Assembly: GCF_009728935.1 (NCBI RefSeq)
Contig: NZ_CP034235.1
Span: 5,407,501-5,471,500, forward strand
DNA: 64,000 bases
DNA from: Paenibacillus psychroresistens
GTDB lineage: Bacteria; Bacillota; Bacilli; Paenibacillales; NBRC-103111
Direction of reading: 5' to 3'
This document shows positions 18,770 through 27,597 of the stretch, piece after piece. Position 1 is the first letter of the stretch; every line of letters begins with the position of its first letter. The notes under the pieces are model-generated. The model saw only the letters and a program-made list of their open reading frames with translations. It was not told the origin of the DNA and searched no databases. The translations under genes and the position numbers were made by a program.

Positions 18770-19333
18770 ATGAAACGTTCAATGATTATTTGGATTGCAC
18801 TTGGTGCTGTTCTACTTATAATTATTTTCTCTGCAATAGGCTCTTATAACGGGCTTGTAACTTCTGAAACTGCAGTTGAAAATAAATTCTCACAAATTGA
18901 TGTAGATTTAGAAAGACGTGCTAATTTAATTCCTAATTTAGTAAGTACGGTGAAGGGCTATGCTGCACATGAAAAAGAAGTATTAGATAATATTGCTAAA
19001 GCACGTACCAGCTTGATCGGAGCTCAAACTCCAGATGAGAAAGCACAAGCAGATACTCAATTAACTGGTGCCTTATCCAGATTGCTTGTCATCGTTGAAA
19101 ATTATCCCAACCTAAAAGCAGATGTTCAATTCAAACAATTGATGGATCAATTAGAAGGAACTGAAAACCGGATTGCCGTTTCACGTAAAGATTATAACGA
19201 TGCCGTTTCCACCTACAATATTAAAATTCGCTCCTTCCCTGCTTCTATCTCAGCTTCTTTGTTTGGCTTTGAGAAAAAGCCATTTTTCAACAATGCACCT
19301 GGAACGGATCAAGTGCCAGAAGTGAAGTTTTGA
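18770..19333 (+). CDS. LemA family protein
   Basis: This 187-residue protein has one N-terminal transmembrane helix (about 7-25) followed by the LemA coiled-coil domain. Characteristic segments are YNGLVTSETAVENKFSQIDV, ERRANLIPNLVSTVKGYA and ENRIAVSRKDYNDAVSTYN. It is anchored with the C-terminus outside. The next gene, encoding a TPM-domain protein, starts one base after its stop, a frequent LemA-TPM pairing in bacteria. Function is poorly defined; envelope homeostasis is a common inference. Confidence 0.93.
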   Translation: MKRSMIIWIALGAVLLIIIFSAIGSYNGLVTSETAVENKFSQIDVDLERRANLIPNLVSTVKGYAAHEKEVLDNIAKARTSLIGAQTPDEKAQADTQLTGALSRLLVIVENYPNLKADVQFKQLMDQLEGTENRIAVSRKDYNDAVSTYNIKIRSFPASISASLFGFEKKPFFNNAPGTDQVPEVKF

Positions 19334-19334
19334 T

Positions 19335-20126
19335 ATGTGGAATTTAAGCTGGAAACCACTTGCATCATTGCTACTGCTGCTTGTAATCCTTTCTCCAAGT
19401 TCAGTTACACAAAAAGCAGCCGCTCAAATAGATAATCACTTCGGTGTTTATGTCCAAGATGAAGCCGATCTGCTGACTCAGCAAGATCAGTTACTTCTTT
19501 ATCAAAAAGCTGTATGGCTGCAGAAAAATGCTAAAGGAGCGCAAATTGGTATTCTAACCGTGCCTACTTTAGGCAATCAAACACTCGAAACACTTGCTGT
19601 AGCACGCTTTCGTGAAATGGGATTAGGCAGCAAAGCAGGAAACAACGGAGTGCTGCTGTTATATACCGCTCAGGAAGATCATGTGCGGATCGAAGTGGGA
19701 TACGGCTTGGAGGGGCGAATTACGGATGGCAAGGCAGGGGCAATTCTCGATCAGTACTTCATTCCACATTTAAAAGCTGGCGAGGTAGCAGCAGCATTTG
19801 CTGAAACTCAATTGGCATTAATCCGTGAAGTAGCAGCAGAATATAATGTAGACATTTCCCAGATTTCAGACGGAACACTACCTTCTCTCGATGCTCCGGA
19901 ATCATCTGGTTTTTTTGACAGTATCCCTGGTTACCTCAAGCTTATCATTGGAATTGCTTTGGTTATTCTGATTATACTTGATTTTAAATTCACTGGCGGC
20001 ATGGTTACCTTTACTTTACTCTCCATGTTTCGAGGCGGAAGATCCTCCGGTGGCGGCAATAGCGGAGGTGGTTGGGGAGGTCGCGGTGGTGGCGGCTCTT
20101 CTGGTGGAGGCGGCGCAAGCAGATAA
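19335..20126 (+). CDS. TPM domain (YgcG-like) membrane protein
   Basis: This 263-residue protein has a signal peptide (cleavage near KAAAQ) and a TPM domain (about 35-180) with VQDEADLLTQQDQ, LGSKAGNNGVLLL and VGYGLEGRITDGKAGAIL. A transmembrane helix near 200-220 and a Gly/Ser-rich tail (GGGSSGGGGASR type) follow. It partners with LemA upstream. TPM proteins in photosynthetic organisms act in photosystem II repair; the bacterial role is unknown. Its stop is three bases from the convergent ABC exporter stop, with no terminator visible between them. Confidence 0.9.
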   Translation: MWNLSWKPLASLLLLLVILSPSSVTQKAAAQIDNHFGVYVQDEADLLTQQDQLLLYQKAVWLQKNAKGAQIGILTVPTLGNQTLETLAVARFREMGLGSKAGNNGVLLLYTAQEDHVRIEVGYGLEGRITDGKAGAILDQYFIPHLKAGEVAAAFAETQLALIREVAAEYNVDISQISDGTLPSLDAPESSGFFDSIPGYLKLIIGIALVILIILDFKFTGGMVTFTLLSMFRGGRSSGGGNSGGGWGGRGGGGSSGGGGASR

Positions 20127-20129
20127 TGT

Positions 20130-21869
20130 TTATAAATTCTGTACATTGTACAATCGAGCATAGGCACCTGATTGCTGAATTAGCTGATCATGAGTTCCCT
20201 TCTCTTTAATTTCGCCATTTTCAATAAGAACAATTTGGTCTGCATGAGTAATTGTAGACAAGCGATGTGCGACTACTAATGTCGTTCTGTCCTTAGCCAG
20301 CTTCTCCAACGATTCTTGGATAAGGTGCTCCGATTCTAAATCAAGTGCTGATGTTGCTTCATCCAATACGAGAATGCGTGGGTTTTTGAGGAATACTCGA
20401 GCTATCGCAATCCTCTGCTTTTGTCCACCTGACAGCTTGACTCCTCTTTCACCAATTTCAGTATCATAGCCATTTACTAGATTCATTATAAAATCATGAG
20501 CATTTGCTGCTTTTGCTGCATCCATTATGACTTCATTTGTCGCTTTAGGATTGCCGAATAGAATATTTTCCCGTACACTTCCACTGAACAGAATATTATC
20601 CTGCAAAACCATCCCAATTTGGCTGCGCAGGCTTTTTGTTGTGATATTCATGATGTCCATTTGGTCAATTCGGATTCTGCCTTCTTGTATATCATAGAAA
20701 CGTGGAAGCAGGCTGATTAACGAGGATTTCCCTCCCCCACTCATTCCAACAAATGCTATGGTTTGACCTGGCTCAATTGTTAAATCAATATTCTTCAACA
20801 CCCAGTCCGTGGAAGAATCATAGCGAAAGGAGATATTCTCAAATTGAATACGACCTTTAATGGTTTGAATCGGTTTGGCTTGAGGGGAATCTACTACATC
20901 ATAAGGCTCGTCCAAGAGCTCCATAACTCGATCTAAAGAAGCACTGGCCTGTGTTAATTCCGTTGAAGAATTGACCAAGCGACGCAGCGGATTATATAAA
21001 CGATCCAAATAAGCGAAAAAAGCAACAAACTCGCCTAATGTTAAATTCCCCTGTATCACTACATAGGCTCCATATGTAAGAACCAGCAAAGGTGCAATAT
21101 CAGTTAAAGTATTAATGATAGCATTAGTAACAGCATTCCATTTGGTTAAAGCTATCGCTCGCTCGAGAAAATTTCGGTTTTTATCAGCGAATCTTTCTTG
21201 TTGATGCTCCTCCAGAGTAAAGCTTTTAATGACTGGAATTCCATTCACTCGTTCATGGAGGTAGCCTTGAATTTCAGCTAGTGCTTGCGATCTCGATTTA
21301 GTTAAATCCCGCATTCGTTTATAGAGCTTCTTCACAGCAAGAGCATAAAAAGGAAATATGGCAATGGATACAATCGTAAGCCAAAAATCCATATGAAACA
21401 TCAGTGCAATCGCAATGGTTAAGGAAAACAAATCCAACCAAACATTCATCATACCTGTTTCAACGATATTCTTGGTTTGTTCTGCGTCATTCATCATCCT
21501 TGAGATAATCTCACCGGTTTTATTATTCTGGTAGAATCGCAGGCTGAGCTTCTGAATGTGATCATAGAGGTGATTACGCAAGTCAAATAGAATCCGGCTA
21601 GTCGTTAATTGGGCAAAATATTGGCGTAAATATTCGATCGGTGCCCTCAGAATCACGAACAATACAAAAGCTGCTCCCATTACATAGAGTAACTTTTCCG
21701 TTTTTTCTGCCGGGGATAGAGTGCCATTTATTAGGTCGTCTACGATATATTTCATGATCAACGGAAAGGTTAAGGGGATTGTAAATTTAATCATGCCAAT
21801 AATGATTGTGAGGATAACAAGGCCTTTATACGGTCTGACGAACACTAGATATTTTTTAAAGCTAGACAT
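20130..21869 (-). CDS. ABC transporter, fused permease and ATPase (multidrug/lipid exporter type)
   Basis: This 579-residue half-transporter has six transmembrane helices (about 15-310) and a C-terminal ATPase with Walker A GMSGGGKSS, signature LSGGQKQR, Walker B ILVLDEATSALD and an H-loop histidine in VVAHRLST. It resembles the YfiB/MsbA/LmrA group and should act as a homodimer or with an unlinked partner. A GTG at 21878 lies within the ribosome site AGAGGTGG, so ATG 21869 is chosen. Substrate unknown. Confidence 0.93.
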   Translation of the reverse strand: MSSFKKYLVFVRPYKGLVILTIIIGMIKFTIPLTFPLIMKYIVDDLINGTLSPAEKTEKLLYVMGAAFVLFVILRAPIEYLRQYFAQLTTSRILFDLRNHLYDHIQKLSLRFYQNNKTGEIISRMMNDAEQTKNIVETGMMNVWLDLFSLTIAIALMFHMDFWLTIVSIAIFPFYALAVKKLYKRMRDLTKSRSQALAEIQGYLHERVNGIPVIKSFTLEEHQQERFADKNRNFLERAIALTKWNAVTNAIINTLTDIAPLLVLTYGAYVVIQGNLTLGEFVAFFAYLDRLYNPLRRLVNSSTELTQASASLDRVMELLDEPYDVVDSPQAKPIQTIKGRIQFENISFRYDSSTDWVLKNIDLTIEPGQTIAFVGMSGGGKSSLISLLPRFYDIQEGRIRIDQMDIMNITTKSLRSQIGMVLQDNILFSGSVRENILFGNPKATNEVIMDAAKAANAHDFIMNLVNGYDTEIGERGVKLSGGQKQRIAIARVFLKNPRILVLDEATSALDLESEHLIQESLEKLAKDRTTLVVAHRLSTITHADQIVLIENGEIKEKGTHDQLIQQSGAYARLYNVQNL

Positions 21870-22036
21870 AGCTGCCACCTCTGTTTTCCTGTTTCAATCC
21901 TAATTAATTCGGGACTGAATGAATTATACTACATGGTTATTAATTTAACCTAGCTTAATGAGCTCTTAATAAAGAATACATAAATTTCGGTTCAATAGAG
22001 GAAAATAGAGCTACAACTATAAAATGAGGTGTTTAA

Positions 22037-23539
22037 ATGTTTAAATTAATCGTTCTGATTTGCTGCTTCTTGCCAACACTTCTACTTTCAACGCATGTTT
22101 ATGCACATAAGGATGAAGCACTAAAGGTTGCTTTTATACGTGGTGGTGAGCTCTGGGTGAAGCAAGCTGATAAAGAGTTACAGCTCACGCATGAGAATCC
22201 TGTGTTTGATCCAAAATGGTCCTATAACGGAGCATTTATTGCCTATTCAAGTGGTAAAGATGCCGACTCCATCTCAGTTTACTCATTTAAAACAAATAAA
22301 AGCTATTCAGTCGCAAAAGGCGGCTCTCACTATGAATGGGCTCCCACTAGTAATATTTTAGCTTTCCAAATTCAAAGCTTATTGAATACCACAAATGTTC
22401 ACGATGAGCCAACCAGCCATTTTGAGAATGTATCATTCGGGGTTGGCAATTACTCCTGGCTCCCAGATGGGAAAGGCTTTCTGGTTTCATCATCCGCTAG
22501 CTTACTTCCAACAGGCTGGACGCAAATTGGTTTGTTTCTAGTTCCACTCGATGCTCATGCGGACCCTGCTAAAGCAAAGCCATTATATACGCTGCCCCCC
22601 GAATCCAAGGATTTTTTTGCAGTTTCAACAAGCTCTTTTAAATGGTCTGCAGATGGTAAATGGATCGCTTTTGTTGCAGAGCCCACCGCCTCGTTAGCAA
22701 GCGACCAGAGTACATTATGTTTACTGTCTGCGGATGCCAAAACATTCAAAACAGTAGCAAAAATGCTACATTATGAGGATTGGTTTCAATGGGCACCAAC
22801 TCGCAGCTCAATTGCATATATTCAAGGTGAGGATAGACAAATCGACCGCAATAAGCGGCTTAAGGTGATTGATCTCCCTTCCTTTAAGGAAAGTTCATTA
22901 GGGGCTAAGGGCTATGTAGATCAAGGCTTTACATGGATCAATGATCAGGCAATTACTTTATCGCGTGCCAAAGAAAATCTAGGAGCATATAATGCAGTGC
23001 CTAAAAATTTACCTGCTCTATTTAAAGTTCAGCTTGCTAATAACCAACAGAAACAGCTTACTTACCCACCTAAAAATTCGGGGGATTTCAGCCCCTTTTC
23101 GCTGATTAATAGTCAAAAGCTTACTTGGTTTCACTCGGATGAAAAACTTAGCAATTTATGGACAGCAAACCTCGATGTATCAAAAGCAAGAGAGCTGATT
23201 CATAACGTTGACCTGGGAATGAGCTACTACGGGAAAATATTTGCGAACTCTGTGATTGATTGGTATGAGCCGGACGATAAGAAAACGATAGCTGTATTAA
23301 CAGGTGAGCCCTCTTATGCCAAGTGGGGAAAGCTTGCAATGAGCCAGGTTAAGAACAAATATCAGGCTGACATTGTGGATTATAAGCATTTAGGCCGCAA
23401 AGAAATCTCGCCAAAAATCGCTGAGGAGGATTTTAAATTCTGGTTACGAAGCGGATCCCGTGAGTTTGGTGTATTCGTACAAATTCGGTTTGAGTCCTCA
23501 ACTGAAAAAGTACAATCTATTTCTATTCAAGAAGGTTAG
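22037..23539 (+). CDS. Secreted TolB-like propeller protein fused to a DUF3889 domain
   Basis: This 500-residue protein has a signal peptide (cleavage near VYAH, residue 23) and residues of about 28-390 forming repeated WD40/TolB-type blades: FDPKWSYNGAFIAYSS, YEWAPTSNILAFQ, YSWLPDGKGFLVSS, FKWSADGKWIAFV, FQWAPTRSSIAYI. The C-terminus (about 425-500) contains PSYAKWGKLAMSQVKNKY and IVDYKHLGRKEI, the pattern of DUF3889, a short secreted domain normally found alone in Bacillus proteins of about 100 residues. The fusion is unusual. AAAATGAGGTG is the ribosome site. Function unknown; extracellular. Confidence 0.75.
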   Translation: MFKLIVLICCFLPTLLLSTHVYAHKDEALKVAFIRGGELWVKQADKELQLTHENPVFDPKWSYNGAFIAYSSGKDADSISVYSFKTNKSYSVAKGGSHYEWAPTSNILAFQIQSLLNTTNVHDEPTSHFENVSFGVGNYSWLPDGKGFLVSSSASLLPTGWTQIGLFLVPLDAHADPAKAKPLYTLPPESKDFFAVSTSSFKWSADGKWIAFVAEPTASLASDQSTLCLLSADAKTFKTVAKMLHYEDWFQWAPTRSSIAYIQGEDRQIDRNKRLKVIDLPSFKESSLGAKGYVDQGFTWINDQAITLSRAKENLGAYNAVPKNLPALFKVQLANNQQKQLTYPPKNSGDFSPFSLINSQKLTWFHSDEKLSNLWTANLDVSKARELIHNVDLGMSYYGKIFANSVIDWYEPDDKKTIAVLTGEPSYAKWGKLAMSQVKNKYQADIVDYKHLGRKEISPKIAEEDFKFWLRSGSREFGVFVQIRFESSTEKVQSISIQEG

Positions 23540-23631
23540 GTATTACATTTAGTTCATAAGCTAGCACATAAAATCAAATTTTCTGAATATAGTGTAGATA
23601 CGAACCCTTTACTAGGAGAGAGGTGACCTAT

Positions 23632-25038
23632 TTGCACGCTGATGAAATGAAATTATTGGAGTACTCGATTAAAGAAATCATGGAAATAGCCAATGGCTTT
23701 GGGTTGGATTATTACCCGATGCGATATGAGATATGTCCAGCCGAGATTATCTATACCTTTGGCGCCTATGGAATGCCAAGTCGATTCAGTCACTGGAGCT
23801 TTGGAAAAAGCTTCCATAGGATGAAGACCCAATATGATTTGGGCTTAAGCAAAATCTATGAGCTTGTGATTAATTCCAATCCTTGTTATGCCTTTCTTTT
23901 AGATGGCAATTCGCTCATTCAGAACAAACTAATTGTTGCCCACGTGCTGGCTCATTGCGATTTTTTCAAAAACAATGCGCGTTTTTCCCACACAAATCGA
24001 AACATGGTTGAAAGCATGTCTGCAGCATCCCAACGAATCAGCCAGTATGAAATGAAATATGGTACCGAAGCTGTAGAAACTTTTCTGGATGCTGTGCTTG
24101 CCATTCAGGAGCATGTCGATCCAAGCTTTTATAAGAAGAAGCGCAGTGAAAACGACGATAACGAAAAAGCGGATGAAGACAATAGCTTTCAGTCTGAATA
24201 TAACGATCTTTGGAGCTTGGAGCGATCAGATATCGTTGATGAAAATTCAAATAAACGCTTTCCAGTTCAGCCTGAAAAAGATATCCTTAGCTTTATTGAA
24301 ACCCACTCTCTTCATCTAGAAGGCTGGCAGCGGGATATTCTCACCATGCTGCGCGACGAAATGTTATACTTCTGGCCACAAATGGAAACTAAAATCATGA
24401 ACGAAGGCTGGGCTTCGTACTGGCATATCCGCATTCTTCGCGAATTGGACCTAACCTCCGAAGAAACATTAGAATTCGCTAAGCTCAATTCGGCTGTTGT
24501 GCAGCCATCTCAAACCAGCTTGAACCCTTATTATTTAGGCTTGAAGATTTTTGAGGATATCGAGCGTAGATGGGATAAGCCAACAGATGAAGATAAACGG
24601 CGATTTGGTTATAAAGCTGGCTTGGGGCGTGAGAAAATGTTTGAGGTCCGCGAGTTCGATTCCGATACCTCCTTCATACGCAGCTATCTCACTAAGGAAT
24701 TAGTCGAAGACTTGGATTTATACATTTTCGAGAAAAAGGGCGCAGAGTGGAAAATTACCGATAAAACCTGGGAAACCACTCGTGATCAGCTCGTTTATTC
24801 TCGAGTCAATGGCGGCTTCCCCTACCTCTATGTTGAGGATGGAAGTTATTTAGACAACGGTGAGTTGTATCTGAGGCATGCTTTTGAAGGCAATGAATTA
24901 GATTTAAAATACATTGAAAGAACCTTACCTTATGTGGTGCAGCTTTGGGGTAAACCTGTGCATTTGCAGACAACTATCGAGGATAAAGCTGTATTGTTTA
25001 GTCATGATGGTAAGAAAGCTAATCGGCGGTTTTTGTGA
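23632..25038 (+). CDS. spoVR: Stage V sporulation protein R homologue
   Basis: This 468-residue protein matches SpoVR along its length: GFGLDYYPMRYEICPAEIIY near the N-terminus, YGMPSRFSHWSFGKSF, NPCYAFLLDGNSLIQNKLIV, and the histidine-rich HVLAHCDFFKNN and NEGWASYWHIRILREL segments. SpoVR is needed for normal spore cortex in B. subtilis and is usually co-regulated with YhbH. The longest frame starts at GTG 23623, but AGAGGTGA is well spaced for TTG 23632, giving an N-terminus HADEMKLLEYSI like known SpoVR proteins. It is 20 kb from yhbH here. A terminator follows. Confidence 0.95.
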   Translation: MHADEMKLLEYSIKEIMEIANGFGLDYYPMRYEICPAEIIYTFGAYGMPSRFSHWSFGKSFHRMKTQYDLGLSKIYELVINSNPCYAFLLDGNSLIQNKLIVAHVLAHCDFFKNNARFSHTNRNMVESMSAASQRISQYEMKYGTEAVETFLDAVLAIQEHVDPSFYKKKRSENDDNEKADEDNSFQSEYNDLWSLERSDIVDENSNKRFPVQPEKDILSFIETHSLHLEGWQRDILTMLRDEMLYFWPQMETKIMNEGWASYWHIRILRELDLTSEETLEFAKLNSAVVQPSQTSLNPYYLGLKIFEDIERRWDKPTDEDKRRFGYKAGLGREKMFEVREFDSDTSFIRSYLTKELVEDLDLYIFEKKGAEWKITDKTWETTRDQLVYSRVNGGFPYLYVEDGSYLDNGELYLRHAFEGNELDLKYIERTLPYVVQLWGKPVHLQTTIEDKAVLFSHDGKKANRRFL

Positions 25039-25050
25039 CAAGAAAAATTT

Positions 25051-25084
25051 GAGGCTCAAGCAATCAAGCTTGAACCTCTTTTTG
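25051..25084 (+). terminator. Terminator after spoVR
   Basis: The arms GAGGCTCAAGC and GCTTGAACCTC pair (one mismatch) around a short AATCAA loop, followed by TTTTT, 12 bases after the stop codon. Confidence 0.8.
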
Positions 25085-25152
25085 CTGCTCTTTATTCAAT
25101 ATCGACTTATGATTTCGTAAATATTTAGAATTTACATTGTTGAGTTAAATTT

Positions 25153-25181
25153 TTAGAGTGTCTATGACTTTATGATATAAT
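25153..25181 (+). promoter_or_regulatory. Possible sigma-A promoter for the small-protein/protease pair
   Basis: TATAAT at 25176-25181 is a perfect -10 box. A weak -35 box TTAGAG lies 17 bases upstream. It is 33 bases before the start of the small protein gene. Confidence 0.4.
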
Positions 25182-25214
25182 TAAATTAATAGTAATTCTG
25201 AAGAGGTGATAATC

Positions 25215-25472
25215 ATGCAATGGGAAGAAGTCCGCAAAATTTATCCAGATCAATATGTACAAATGCAAATTTTATCGTTCCACACAGAAGACAATATTAA
25301 GTTTGTTGACGATGTTGCACTCATACGTGCAATTCAAGACCCAAAAGAAGCAACCCAAGAGCTTTTACAATCCAAAAATGGGTTGATTGTCTCACATACT
25401 GCGAATGAGGATTTGAAAATCCATTTAAGATCCCTTCGTGGACTGCGAGGAGTCATTCAGCATGAAAATTGA
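25215..25472 (+). CDS. Small protein of unknown function paired with a retropepsin-like protease
   Basis: This 85-residue acidic cytoplasmic protein begins MQWEEVRKIYPDQYV and has no transmembrane segment or known domain. GAGGTGATAATC precedes ATG 25215; the longer frame from GTG 25206 would use bases of that ribosome site. Its 3' end overlaps the protease gene by 11 bases, so the two are co-expressed. It could be a substrate, adaptor or inhibitor of the protease; sequence alone does not say which. Confidence 0.7.
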   Translation: MQWEEVRKIYPDQYVQMQILSFHTEDNIKFVDDVALIRAIQDPKEATQELLQSKNGLIVSHTANEDLKIHLRSLRGLRGVIQHEN

Positions 25473-25851
25473 TTATATTAACGGTTTATTACAAACATCT
25501 ATTACGATAACATATAAAGGTAAATCAATCGTAATAGATAAGCTAGTAATTGATACTGGGGCTTCACATAGTCTACTGTCAGCAGATATTGTTTCTCTAA
25601 TCGATGTATTTTTTGAAAATTCAGATGAAATTGTTAATTCGTACGGTATCGGTGGAGAAGAAAGCAGTTACAGAAAAATGTTTCAAAGAGTTCAACTTGG
25701 AGATTTTGAGATCCTAAATTTTAAATTAGATATCGGCGCTCTTCATGAACATTTAGACATTCATGGACTTATTGGATTAGATCTATTAATAGCAGCAAAT
25801 ATGATAATTGATCTTAATAAATTAGCCATTTACCCAGCAATAATCAATTAA
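25462..25851 (+). CDS. Retropepsin-like aspartic protease
   Basis: This 129-residue protein carries the aspartic protease flap-strand pattern: catalytic motif VIDTGASHSLLS near residue 30, and a second hydrophobic-hydrophobic-glycine element GLIGLDLLIAANMIIDL near residue 105, as in single-domain retropepsins that dimerise. There is no signal peptide, so it should be cytoplasmic. GAGGAG lies just before ATG 25462 within the end of the small-protein gene. A short direct repeat (AATAATCAATT twice) covers its stop codon. Confidence 0.8.
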   Translation: MKIDYINGLLQTSITITYKGKSIVIDKLVIDTGASHSLLSADIVSLIDVFFENSDEIVNSYGIGGEESSYRKMFQRVQLGDFEILNFKLDIGALHEHLDIHGLIGLDLLIAANMIIDLNKLAIYPAIIN

Positions 25852-26046
25852 TAATCAATTAAATGACTCGATACATACCAAACTTCCCCTAATGCACGAT
25901 CCTCCTAATACATCAGCTAGTTTCCCTTATAATTCGAATCCAAAAACTCTTTCCTCCTATCCTCGAGGCTTTTTTCCATGTGCAGAATAAAAAAGCACTG
26001 ATGTTGGGAAAATAATCAAAACGCTGAAAAAATTGGAGGATACACC

Positions 26047-27597
26047 ATGACCCCCAGTCAGGATAAATCTTTTTCTCCTGAATTAGTAATGAATTTAGAC
26101 AAGATCAAATCTGAGCTGGGAAATAGCCAGGATGTCATCATTCGAGAATTTCAGCTAGGTGGTAAACTAGATGCTGCTATTATTTTCACAGATGGATTGT
26201 CTGATCAAAACATTATCTCCAATTCTTTAATGAGAAGCTTATTGAATCTTCAGGATGAAGCTTTAATCCAAACCGCCATGGATAACGGCTCCAATCAAAT
26301 TATCCAAATGGTTACAGAACAATTATTAACCTTTGGTGAGATCAAGGAAGTCTCGGATTGGGATCAACTATTTATCTATCTTTTATCTGGTTGTTCCATT
26401 CTGTTATTTAACAATTGTGATCGTGCAATTTCCGCCGCAACCAAAGGAGGGGAAACTCGCGGGGTCACTGAAACCAGCACACAATCAGTTGTTCGTGGCC
26501 CCAAAGAGGCATTCTCAGAATCTATCCGTACCAACACTGCCTTAATCCGCAGGAAAATAAAAAGCCCAAAGCTCTGGCTTGAACAAAGAGTGATCGGTGA
26601 TGTTACCCAAACCGAGGTCGACATTATGTTTATTAAAGGGATTGCCAATGAGAAAATCGTTCAAGAAGTCAGAGATCGGTTGGATCGGATTAAAATTGAT
26701 GGCATTCTCGAGTCTGGATATATTGAGGACTTGATTCAGGATGAAGTATGGACTCCATTTCCGACTGTTTTCAATAGCGAAAGACCTGATACTATAGCTG
26801 CAGGATTGCTTGAAGGCAGAATAGCCATACTTACGGATGGAACCCCTTTTGTACTGCTTGTCCCTGTAGAATTTGTCAGCTTCCTGCAATCCGCAGAGGA
26901 CTATTATCAACGTTATGATATCGGGACTTTTCTACGGCTCCTGCGCTTTGGGTCTTTTTTCATTGCTTTACTCTTGCCTTCACTTTATGTTGCCATCGCT
27001 ACATTCCACCAAGAAATCATTCCAACCTCCTTACTACTGCATTTAGCCGCTCAACGCGAAGGTGTTCCTTTTCCCCCAATCGTCGAAGCTTTTTTAATGG
27101 AAATTGTCTTCGAGGTTCTTCGTGAAGCAGGAATACGGATGCCAAGTGCTGTGGGGAAAACCATTTCCATTGTAGGTGCCTTAGTTATCGGTCAATCCGC
27201 AGTGGAAGCAGGGATTGTTTCTCCCGCCATGGTCATCATTGTTTCTTTTACTGCTATTACGAACTTTGTTATCCCTGCTTTTAGTCTTGCAATTGCCGTA
27301 CGTTTGTTGCGTTTTGGTTTCTTGATTCTTGCTGGAACTTTAGGCATGTATGGGATTGCAGTTGCCTTAATATGTCTAGTCCTGCATTTATGCAGCTTAA
27401 GATCGTTTGGCATACCTTATTTAAAGCCCTTCGCACCATTTATGGCCAATGAACAAAAGGATGCCATATTGCGCTCACCTATCTGGGCTATGAATAAACG
27501 CCCGCAATTTGTTAGTCAAGATTCGACCCGATTAGGTAAGAAGCAGAAGCCAAAAAAACCACCCGGTGATAAGCCAAGAAATGGTGGTGAATCCTAA
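26047..27597 (+). CDS. Spore germination protein, GerA family (receptor 1 A subunit)
   Basis: This 516-residue protein has the GerA layout: a soluble N-terminal half (about 1-270) containing GGETRGVTETSTQSVVRGPK and GILESGYIEDLIQD, then five or so membrane helices (about 295-445) with LPSLYVAIATFHQEIIPTSL and VEAFLMEIVFEVLREAGIR. It is the ligand-receptor A subunit in the inner spore membrane. AATTGGAGG precedes the ATG. Its stop overlaps the GerC gene start (TAATGG). It is first in an eight-gene operon. Confidence 0.95.
   Translation: MTPSQDKSFSPELVMNLDKIKSELGNSQDVIIREFQLGGKLDAAIIFTDGLSDQNIISNSLMRSLLNLQDEALIQTAMDNGSNQIIQMVTEQLLTFGEIKEVSDWDQLFIYLLSGCSILLFNNCDRAISAATKGGETRGVTETSTQSVVRGPKEAFSESIRTNTALIRRKIKSPKLWLEQRVIGDVTQTEVDIMFIKGIANEKIVQEVRDRLDRIKIDGILESGYIEDLIQDEVWTPFPTVFNSERPDTIAAGLLEGRIAILTDGTPFVLLVPVEFVSFLQSAEDYYQRYDIGTFLRLLRFGSFFIALLLPSLYVAIATFHQEIIPTSLLLHLAAQREGVPFPPIVEAFLMEIVFEVLREAGIRMPSAVGKTISIVGALVIGQSAVEAGIVSPAMVIIVSFTAITNFVIPAFSLAIAVRLLRFGFLILAGTLGMYGIAVALICLVLHLCSLRSFGIPYLKPFAPFMANEQKDAILRSPIWAMNKRPQFVSQDSTRLGKKQKPKKPPGDKPRNGGES

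Noticed and set aside
25845..25861. Tandem AATAATCAATT at the protease stop as an attachment site
   Set aside because: It is an 11-base local duplication with no integrase, tRNA or matching distant copy.
25860..26046. Sigma-G-type promoter for the germination operon (GAATAA near 25987)
   Set aside because: The expected forespore control is likely, but the spacing and -10 element do not match the consensus well enough to place boxes.
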